This document shows, piece by piece, positions 13,868 through 19,400 of a stretch of 19,400 nucleotides of DNA. The stretch comes from JBJFGR01 sp051892875 (GTDB lineage Bacteria; Pseudomonadota; Gammaproteobacteria; Enterobacterales; Succinivibrionaceae). Each line of letters starts with the position of its first letter. Position 1 is the stretch's first letter. A program made the translations under genes and the position numbers. The notes under the pieces were generated by a model. The model was not told where the DNA came from. It did not search any database and worked only from the letters and a program-made list of their open reading frames with translations. Location: positions 1-19,400 of the forward strand of contig JBJFGR010000032.1 in assembly GCA_051892875.1 (NCBI GenBank), written 5' to 3'.

Positions 13868-13939
13868 CAAAAAAATTATTTTAAATTTAAAATAATTCAA
13901 GTTTTTATATGAATTTTGTTGTTTACCTCTTACTTATAA

Positions 13940-14158
13940 ATGTTGAAAATGATTATAAAAAAATTTTTTTTATTGGCGTTAATTATTTCTTTTATTAATG
14001 TTATATGTTTAAATGATGTTTTTGCAGTTAATGACTGTCCCTATAAATACAGATTAGGAAATAAATGTCGCAATAATTTACCAAAAGATAAAAAAGTTGA
14101 AAAGGATGAGGTTAATTTTCCCCATAGCAATATAAATAGACCAAATAGAAAAGGTTAG
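13940..14158 (+). CDS. Small secreted cationic protein with two cysteines
   Basis: I do not recognise this 72-residue protein. The N-terminus is a clear Sec signal peptide: basic start MLKMIIKK, hydrophobic core FFLLALIISFINVICL and a cleavage site after VFA (residue 29). The mature part would be about 43 residues, with Cys33 and Cys43 that could form one disulfide. It has seven Lys, four Arg and five acidic residues, giving a net charge near +6, and a Pro/Asn-rich tail. No lipobox is present. The start could be the ATG at 13940 or at 13949 (MIIKKFF); neither has a good ribosome binding site. It lies between a structured RNA element and a complete MacAB-type exporter, so it may be a secreted peptide carried by that exporter. 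That link is inference from position and from STII export by MacAB. Confidence 0.6.
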   Translation: MLKMIIKKFFLLALIISFINVICLNDVFAVNDCPYKYRLGNKCRNNLPKDKKVEKDEVNFPHSNINRPNRKG

Positions 14159-14248
14159 AACTCCTATTAGATTTTTCAAGTATTCTATACATGTCTAAGT
14201 AGCAAAAATTTCTACAAAGGTGTTCCTAAGTTTTCATAAAATGAGTTT

Positions 14249-14319
14249 TTGGAATAAAATTGAACTATTGTAAAAAAAATACAATCATACTGTATAGTAA
14301 TCTTTTATTGGAATAAAAT
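14249..14319 (+). repeat. Pair of 12-bp direct repeats before macA
   Basis: TTGGAATAAAAT occurs at 14249-14260 and again at 14308-14319. The second copy ends directly at the macA ATG and supplies its GGA ribosome-binding element. The first copy borders the putative promoter region. Confidence 0.6.
14267..14298 (+). promoter_or_regulatory. Candidate promoter/operator of the macAB-OMF operon
   Basis: ATTGTA (14267-14272) and TACAAT (14280-14285) form a perfect inverted repeat around seven A residues. TATAGT (14293-14298) could serve as a -10 with TTGTAA (14268-14273) as -35, although the 19-nt spacer is long. A long-spacer promoter with a dyad between its elements is the arrangement used by MerR-type activators, but no such gene is seen here. 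Confidence 0.35.
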
Positions 14320-15495
14320 ATGAAAAAAATAATAATTATTGTTTTATTTGTTGTTGCAATTAGTACATTTGCTATATATAAATTTTTTGAATCCAAACCT
14401 TTATCTTTTATGACAACTAAAGCTACTAGAGGTGATATAACATCAACAGTTTTAGCATCAGGAACGCTAGTTGGCAGAAATGAAGTTAGTGTAGGTGCTC
14501 AGGTAAATGGTCAGTTACAAAAACTTTATGTAGAATTGGGGGATAGAGTAAAAAAAGGTGATTTAATAGCAGAAATTGACCCAAGAACTCAGGAAAATAA
14601 TTTAGCTTCAGCAAAAGCCGAATTAAAAATAGCACAAGCTAATAAAAAACAGAAACAATCTTTACTATTACAACAAAAAGCTGAATATGAACGACAGAAA
14701 AACATGCGTAAAAAAAATGCAACATCTGATGCAGATTTGGAACTTGCTTTAGCTAATTTGCAACAAACTGAAGCTGCTATCGAAGTGTGTACAGCTGAAA
14801 TAGAGAAAGCAAAGATTAATGTAAGTACTGCAGAAACAAATTTAGGTTATACAAAAATTGTGGCGCCTAGAGACGGGGTAGTTATATCAATAGTAACTGA
14901 AGAAGGCCAGACAGTTGTGTCTAGTCAATCTGCACCAACTATTGTTAAAATTTCAGAATTAGATACTATGACAGTTGAAGCTGAAATTTCTGAGGCTGAT
15001 GTTGTAAAAATAAAAAAGGGTATGAGAGCATATTTTACAATTTTAGGTCTACCTGATCGAAAGTTTGAATCAACACTAAGACAAATTGAGCCATCACCGA
15101 ATAGTGATTCTTCAACATCAACAACATCGACATCTAGTTCTCAAGCCATTTATTATAAAGCTTTATTTGATGTTTCTAATCCTGAAGGTATTTTAAGAGA
15201 TTCTATGACAGCTGAAGTAACTGTTATTTTAGGTGAAAGCAAGAATGTATTAATGTTACCTATTTCAGTTCTACGAAAAAAAGTAGGTCCTAATCAATAC
15301 GAAGTAAAAGTTGAAAAGGAGCCTGGTATTTCAGAAAACAGAATTGTAACAGTTGGTAAAAAAGATCATATAAATTACGAAATTATTGATGGAATAACAG
15401 AAGATGATTTAATTATTGTAGGAAATGACTTGGCATCAGCAGAAGCTAAATCTCTAGAAAACCCACGTGCTGGCAGAATGAGACCTCCTATGTAG
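14320..15495 (+). CDS. macA: MacA-type periplasmic adaptor of a tripartite exporter
   Basis: The 391-residue membrane-fusion protein is anchored by one N-terminal helix (residues 3-21). It joins the inner-membrane ABC transporter MacB to an outer-membrane channel. Visible parts: first half-lipoyl domain with SVGAQVNGQLQKLYVELGDRVKKGD (in two pieces about 57-81); alpha-hairpin about 91-173, rich in Gln, Lys, Glu and Ala; second half-lipoyl with YTKIVAPRDGVV (177-188) and EEGQTVV; then the beta-barrel with ISEADVVKIKKGMRAYFTILG and a membrane-proximal domain. Compared with E. coli MacA (371 residues) it has a short Ser/Thr-rich insert near 260-274 and a longer C-terminal tail. GGA is the only ribosome-binding element. 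macB starts 48 nt downstream and the outer-membrane factor follows, so the three form one operon. Confidence 0.93.
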   Translation: MKKIIIIVLFVVAISTFAIYKFFESKPLSFMTTKATRGDITSTVLASGTLVGRNEVSVGAQVNGQLQKLYVELGDRVKKGDLIAEIDPRTQENNLASAKAELKIAQANKKQKQSLLLQQKAEYERQKNMRKKNATSDADLELALANLQQTEAAIEVCTAEIEKAKINVSTAETNLGYTKIVAPRDGVVISIVTEEGQTVVSSQSAPTIVKISELDTMTVEAEISEADVVKIKKGMRAYFTILGLPDRKFESTLRQIEPSPNSDSSTSTTSTSSSQAIYYKALFDVSNPEGILRDSMTAEVTVILGESKNVLMLPISVLRKKVGPNQYEVKVEKEPGISENRIVTVGKKDHINYEIIDGITEDDLIIVGNDLASAEAKSLENPRAGRMRPPM

Positions 15496-15543
15496 TAGTC
15501 TATATAAGTATATATAGCATATAGTTTAATTTTAGGAGAATAT

Positions 15544-17523
15544 ATGGACTACAAAAATTTTGATAAACCATTGCTTGAAGTAAAAAATATAACTAGAAGT
15601 TTTTGTTTAGGAACTGAAAAAGTTGAAATTTTACATGGAATAAATTTAAAAATTTTTTCAGGGGAAATGGTTGCTATTATTGGTCAATCAGGTTCTGGAA
15701 AAAGTACTTTAATGAATATACTTGGTTGTTTAGATAAAGCAACAACAGGTGATTATTTAGTAAATGGAATATCAACAAATAAATTAGATACAGATGAATT
15801 GGCAGCATTAAGAAGAGATTATTTTGGCTTTATATTTCAGCGTTATCATTTATTAGGTCATTTAAATGCTATAGGGAATGTAGAAATACCTGCAATTTAT
15901 GCTGGTATAAAAAATGATAAAAGATTAAAAAGGTCCAAAGAACTATTGTCTCGATTAGGTCTATCTGATAGATCTGAGCATAAGCCAAGTGAGTTGTCAG
16001 GTGGTCAGCAACAGCGTGTTAGTATTGCTCGAGCTCTAATGAATGGGGGGCAAGTTATATTAGCTGATGAACCAACAGGTGCTTTAGACACAAATAGTGG
16101 TTGTGAAGTTATGGGGATACTTGAAGAGTTACATTCTTTAGGTCATACAGTAATTATTGTTACTCACGATCCTGGTATTGCCGCTCATGCTAGCAGAATA
16201 ATTGAAATTCGAGATGGTAATATCATTGCTGATAAACAAAATCTAGAAGCTAGTCAGGAGCGTGTTGAATTAGATAATTCAGATAAAATTAAACTAAATC
16301 CTAATTTTTTACTTCAATTGCGATCTGTTTTTGATAGATTTAAAGAAGCATTTAAGATGGCTTTTATAGCAATGGTTTCTCATAAAATGAGAACTTTATT
16401 GACTATGCTTGGTATTATTATCGGTATTATGGCAGTAGTTAGTGTGGTAGCTCTAGGGCAAGGTGCAAGTCAAAAAGTTATGGATGATATTAGCTCCATG
16501 GGTACTAATACAATTTCTATATATCCAGGCAAAACTTTTGGAGATCTAAGATCTGGAAAAATACAAACGTTGACACCAATAGATATGGCTGTTTTAGGTC
16601 AGCAAATGTTTACAGATGGTATAACACCTGATAGACAAAGTAATGCTATTGGTCTGTATGGAGATGAATCTGCTACTGTACAGATTCACGGTGTATCAGA
16701 TGAATATTTTAGAGTGAAGGGAGAAAACATTGAAACAGGTAGATTATTTTCTAAACAAGAGATTAAGGAGTTAGCTCAAGTAGTAGTAATTGATCAGAAC
16801 ACAAAAAATACTTTTTTTAAATATACGGACCCTATAGGAAAAGTTATTTTATTAGGTAAATTACCTTGTCAGGTTATTGGGGTTTTACAGACTTCAAATT
16901 CACCTTTTAGCAATACAGATACTTTAGCTGTTTATATACCTTATACCTCAATGATGTCTAGAGTGGTACATGAGAACTATTTAGGTTCAATAACCTTAAA
17001 AGTAAAAGATAATTTTTCAAATGCTGTTGCTCAAGAATCTGTAGAAAGTATTTTAGAGGCAAGACATGGTATCAAAGACTTCTTTACAAATAGTTCAGAT
17101 GCTATCTTAAAAACTGTTACAAAAACTACTGACACGATGACATATCTAATTAGTGCCATAGCTGTAATTTCTTTAATAGTAGGTGGTATAGGTGTTATGA
17201 ATATTATGTTGGTTTCTGTTACAGAGCGTACTAAAGAAATTGGTATTCGTATGGCTGTAGGGGCTCGACAGAGTGATATTTTGCAACAATTTTTAATTGA
17301 ATCTGTTCTTGTTTGTTTGCTTGGTGGGGCGATTGGTGTTATTTGTTCATATGGGGTAGGGTATATATTTAGTATGTTTGTATCTGTTATCTCTATGAAA
17401 TTCTCTCTTGTATCAATTATAGTGGCGGTTTTATGTTCTTCACTTATTGGTGTAATTTTTGGGTATATTCCAGCTAGAAACGCTGCCAGATTAAATCCAA
17501 TAGATGCATTAGCAAGAGAATAA
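15544..17523 (+). CDS. macB: MacB-type ABC exporter (ATPase-permease fusion)
   Basis: This is a 659-residue inner-membrane protein with the type VII ABC (MacB/LolCDE/FtsX) layout. The N-terminal ATPase has Walker A GQSGSGKST (47-55), Q-loop Gln99, signature LSGGQQQRVSIARAL (151-165), Walker B VILADEPTGALD (171-182) and switch His208. A linker is followed by the first membrane helix (about 283-305), a large periplasmic MacB core domain, and an FtsX domain with three more helices including VGGIGVMNIMLVSVTERTKEIGIR (in two pieces about 545-568). Such pumps use ATP by mechanotransmission to push substrates from the periplasm through the outer-membrane channel. Known substrates include macrolides, peptides such as STII, and porphyrins. 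TTTTAGGAG is 6 nt before the ATG. All catalytic motifs are intact. Confidence 0.96.
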   Translation: MDYKNFDKPLLEVKNITRSFCLGTEKVEILHGINLKIFSGEMVAIIGQSGSGKSTLMNILGCLDKATTGDYLVNGISTNKLDTDELAALRRDYFGFIFQRYHLLGHLNAIGNVEIPAIYAGIKNDKRLKRSKELLSRLGLSDRSEHKPSELSGGQQQRVSIARALMNGGQVILADEPTGALDTNSGCEVMGILEELHSLGHTVIIVTHDPGIAAHASRIIEIRDGNIIADKQNLEASQERVELDNSDKIKLNPNFLLQLRSVFDRFKEAFKMAFIAMVSHKMRTLLTMLGIIIGIMAVVSVVALGQGASQKVMDDISSMGTNTISIYPGKTFGDLRSGKIQTLTPIDMAVLGQQMFTDGITPDRQSNAIGLYGDESATVQIHGVSDEYFRVKGENIETGRLFSKQEIKELAQVVVIDQNTKNTFFKYTDPIGKVILLGKLPCQVIGVLQTSNSPFSNTDTLAVYIPYTSMMSRVVHENYLGSITLKVKDNFSNAVAQESVESILEARHGIKDFFTNSSDAILKTVTKTTDTMTYLISAIAVISLIVGGIGVMNIMLVSVTERTKEIGIRMAVGARQSDILQQFLIESVLVCLLGGAIGVICSYGVGYIFSMFVSVISMKFSLVSIIVAVLCSSLIGVIFGYIPARNAARLNPIDALARE

Positions 17524-17535
17524 AAGGTGATTCTT

Positions 17536-18900
17536 ATGTTAAAAAAAATATGTGCTGTAGTATTAACTGCAATAACATTAACTGGTTGTACAGTTCTTCA
17601 TAGTGATTATGAAAGACCTGAACTTTATAATTATACTTTTGTGAATGGCGTTGCTTCGGATAATAAATCAGTAAATCAAAACATATGGGAAGTTTTTGAT
17701 GATGAACGATTAACAAATTTAATTATAGAAGCTTTTAATTCTAATAGTGATTATTTACAAGCTGTAATTAATGCTCGTAAGGCTTTGTTACAGGCTGATC
17801 AAACGGCTACAAATTTAATTCCTACACTTTCGGCTGATTTAAGCAGTAAGGTTTCAAAAAGTCTTGATAATGGGGAATCTTCAAAAAAAAGTTCTTCTAG
17901 CAATTTGGGGTTAAGTTATGAGTTAGATCTTTTTGGAAAGCTTTCAGCTGAAAGAAAAGTAAGTAATTATTCCGCTGAATCCACTCTTTATGATGCACAA
18001 ACTGCTAGATTAATGGTTGCAAGTTCAGTTGCAACCATTTATTGGAAGATTGTGTACTATAAAGAAGCTGTACGAATAGGTGAAGCTAATTTAAGTGATA
18101 GTAAAGAAACGTTTGATATTATAAAAAGTCGCTTTGAAAATGGTAGTGTATCAGAACTTGAATATATCCAAGCCAAAAGAGATATGGTAGAAGTTGAGAC
18201 AAACCTCCATAATTATAGAACTGGTCTTGTGAATTCCATATCAGCAATGAATACTTTGTTAAATAGAGTTCCTAATACAGAGGTTGATACTTCCAATTCT
18301 TTAAAAGAATTAAAGCTGCCTACTATTCCTGCTGGGATCAGTGCAGATATTTTAAAATACAGACCTGATGTGTCATCTGCTGAATCAAATCTAAAAAAAG
18401 CGCTCGCAAATGTAGATGTTAGTAAGCTTGAACTTTATCCAACATTTAAAATAACAGCAGGTATTAATGCTGGAGATTCGTCATCTCTTGTAAAGTTCTT
18501 TAATAATCCCCTAGGAAGTCTAGGAGCTATGTTGAGTTTTCCATTCCTTAATTATTATCAGAGAAGTCTTGATATAGATATAGCAAAACTAGATAAAGAT
18601 AGTGCTGAACTAAAATTTGTAACAACATATTATAAAGCACTGGGAGAAGTTCAAGAAAGTTTAAATAATGTTGAATTATATAAAAAGATTTTATTGACTG
18701 ATAAGGAAAGATTATCCCTTAATAAACAAGCTGAAGAAATATATAAAACTCAATATCAACTTGGCAAAGTATCACTTAAAGACTACCTTGAAGCAAAAAC
18801 ATTGCGCAGAAAAATGGTGTTGCAATTGTGTCAAGATAAAATGGAACAATTAAATAATTTAATGATTTCGGCAAAATCAATGGGAGTGGTTTATCAGTAG
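17536..18900 (+). CDS. NodT/OprM-type outer-membrane efflux lipoprotein
   Basis: The 454-residue outer-membrane factor completes the exporter. I chose the ATG at 17536 rather than the upstream GTG at 17527, because AAAAGGTG is then a proper ribosome binding site 7 nt upstream and the signal peptide MLKKICAVVLTAITLTGC fits a lipoprotein, with lipidated Cys18. Family landmarks: W-x-x-F-x-D-x-x-L near residue 51, two repeats of long helices (ALLQADQTATNLIPTLSADL; LGLSYELDLFGKLSAER), and ISADILKYRPDVSSAE matching the L-x-x-R-P-D block of NodT proteins. It should trimerise into a beta-barrel and alpha-helical tunnel. E. coli MacAB uses the unlinked TolC; here a dedicated lipidated channel is in the operon, 12 nt after macB. 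No clear terminator follows. Confidence 0.92.
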   Translation: MLKKICAVVLTAITLTGCTVLHSDYERPELYNYTFVNGVASDNKSVNQNIWEVFDDERLTNLIIEAFNSNSDYLQAVINARKALLQADQTATNLIPTLSADLSSKVSKSLDNGESSKKSSSSNLGLSYELDLFGKLSAERKVSNYSAESTLYDAQTARLMVASSVATIYWKIVYYKEAVRIGEANLSDSKETFDIIKSRFENGSVSELEYIQAKRDMVEVETNLHNYRTGLVNSISAMNTLLNRVPNTEVDTSNSLKELKLPTIPAGISADILKYRPDVSSAESNLKKALANVDVSKLELYPTFKITAGINAGDSSSLVKFFNNPLGSLGAMLSFPFLNYYQRSLDIDIAKLDKDSAELKFVTTYYKALGEVQESLNNVELYKKILLTDKERLSLNKQAEEIYKTQYQLGKVSLKDYLEAKTLRRKMVLQLCQDKMEQLNNLMISAKSMGVVYQ

Positions 18901-19105
18901 TAATTTTATATTTATGTGACTAATATACTTCTTCTTTATAAAATTCATTATATTAATATACTTTTAGGAAGTAGTATTTATCGTTTGAAAATTGAATTAT
19001 AAATTTATTAAACATTAATTTAGTTTTGTTTTTTAATAAGTGATAGCTACTACTAAAAGTGATTATGAACAAACATGACACAGGTAAAAATGTTAGGAAA
19101 CAGAA

Positions 19106-19141
19106 TAAAAAAATACTGAAAACTCTCCATATTCAGTATTT
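19106..19141 (-). terminator. Leftward rho-independent terminator (distal of two)
   Basis: AAATACTGAA (19111-19120) pairs perfectly with TTCAGTATTT (19132-19141). On the minus strand the stem runs into seven T residues (19113-19107). The plus strand has no T-tract after it. Confidence 0.7.
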
Positions 19142-19247
19142 ACAAAAAAACAAAATTTGAAGCTACAGCTTCTGATTTATGAAATTTTGTAACAGGAATA
19201 ATTAGTAAAGAATATAAACTTACAACGGTAAGGGATATGATCTTGCA
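19107..19247 (-). ncRNA. Possible leftward small RNA ending in tandem terminators
   Basis: A promoter-like pair on the minus strand (19282-19254) would start an RNA near 19247, ending at about 19144 or 19107. No protein frame lies between promoter and terminators. The support is two good terminators without a visible gene; the promoter is only moderate. Confidence 0.3.
19144..19190 (-). terminator. Leftward terminator with nested hairpin (proximal of two)
   Basis: ACAAAATTT (19150-19158) pairs with AAATTTTGT (19182-19190), and inside it GAAGCT (19159-19164) pairs with AGCTTC (19167-19172). On the minus strand seven T residues follow the outer stem. Confidence 0.6.
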
Positions 19248-19253
19248 AATGGT

Positions 19254-19282
19254 ATGGTATATAGATTTTAATTTTTTTACAA
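19254..19282 (-). promoter_or_regulatory. Moderate leftward promoter near the right edge
   Basis: On the minus strand TTGTAA (19282-19277), 17 nt, TACCAT (19259-19254). The -35 lies inside the 12-nt block shared with the left edge. Confidence 0.3.
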
Positions 19283-19400
19283 CTATGCACGAAGAGCATA
19301 TTTTTAATGCATAATGAAATCCATAAAACTATTGAAATTAAAGACATAAACATTTATTATAAATTTGTTACTGTTTTAAATATAAGGATAACATAGTAAT
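19279..19400 (+). repeat. Right copy of the shared gene leader
   Basis: Positions 19372-19400 equal the reverse complement of 26-54. The copy includes AAGGA (19384-19388) and ends with AT at 19399-19400, the first two bases of a start codon if G follows, exactly as in the left copy. It differs by a 6-nt insertion (19367-19372) and a longer spacer to the outer 12-nt block (19279-19290). Confidence 0.75.
19332..19360 (+). promoter_or_regulatory. Sigma-70 promoter for the gene starting at the right edge
   Basis: TTGAAA (19332-19337), exactly 17 nt, TATTAT (19355-19360). The start site would be near 19367, giving a leader of about 32 nt to the expected ATG at 19399. Confidence 0.55.

Larger units (their letters stand above)
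13629..13939. other. Intergenic region with terminator and a promoter-terminator unit
   Basis: These 311 nt have no protein-coding frame. They contain a weak terminator for the NADH dehydrogenase gene, then a good sigma-70 promoter and a compact structured RNA ending in a T-tract. About 70 AT-rich nt then lead to the small secreted protein gene. Confidence 0.7.
18901..19398. other. Gene-free region at the right end
   Basis: These 498 nt contain no convincing frame on either strand. They hold two leftward terminator hairpins (19106-19190), a possible leftward promoter, and the promoter and leader of a gene that starts at the right edge (ATG from 19399). I see no terminator for the exporter operon on the plus strand. 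A 10-nt direct repeat TAATATACTT occurs twice between 18921 and 18964. Confidence 0.6.

Noticed and set aside
14000..14010. Possible lipobox at Cys23 of the small secreted protein
   Set aside because: NVIC lacks a small residue at -1; the VFA site six residues later is a standard signal peptidase I site.
26..19400. Terminal inverted repeats of a 19-kb transposon
   Set aside because: The repeats end at start codons with ribosome binding sites, no transposase is present, and the genes between are ordinary housekeeping and transport genes; duplicated gene leaders explain them better.

Overview
The window is strongly AT-rich chromosomal DNA (roughly 70% A+T by eye) from a Gram-negative bacterium. 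The gene set points to a Gammaproteobacterium: an E. coli-like YbaK, a MalE close to the enteric protein, and a MacA/MacB/outer-membrane-factor exporter. It also holds an LTA-synthase-family membrane enzyme, a YjfB-type motility protein and a long PAS/GGDEF/EAL protein. A gut or rumen lineage such as Succinivibrionaceae would fit, but this is inference from gene content; no rRNA gene is present. No integrase, transposase, CRISPR array or phage gene was seen.

Left part (1-5055). A gene leaves the left edge on the minus strand; only its first 9 codons are visible. Then come ybaK, a small YjfB-like protein with its own promoter and terminator, and an unrecognised 148-residue protein, all on the minus strand. 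On the plus strand follow an LTA-synthase-family enzyme and meso-diaminopimelate dehydrogenase (ddh). The stretch before ddh holds a good Fur-box match.

Middle (5056-13628). A tRNA-Arg(CCG) precedes a minus-strand GGDEF-PAS-GGDEF-EAL protein. Its EAL domain looks active and both GGDEF domains look degenerate. Divergent from it is an 858-residue lipoprotein with an acidic linker and PKD-like domains. A convergent terminator separates this from an orphan malE, which is divergent from a type II NADH dehydrogenase.

Right part (13629-18900). A strong promoter-to-terminator unit of about 65 nt (small RNA or attenuator) lies upstream of a small secreted cationic peptide with two cysteines. Next comes a complete tripartite exporter, macA-macB-outer membrane factor. 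MacAB-TolC is known to export a Sec-dependent, cysteine-containing peptide toxin (E. coli STII). Peptide plus exporter could therefore form a dedicated cargo/exporter unit; this is the most interesting hypothesis in the window.

Edges. The last 500 nt hold no gene, but carry two tandem terminators pointing left and a strong promoter at the right edge. The leader of the right-edge gene is nearly identical to that of the left-edge gene, in opposite orientation. The window therefore seems bracketed by two outward-facing paralogous genes.
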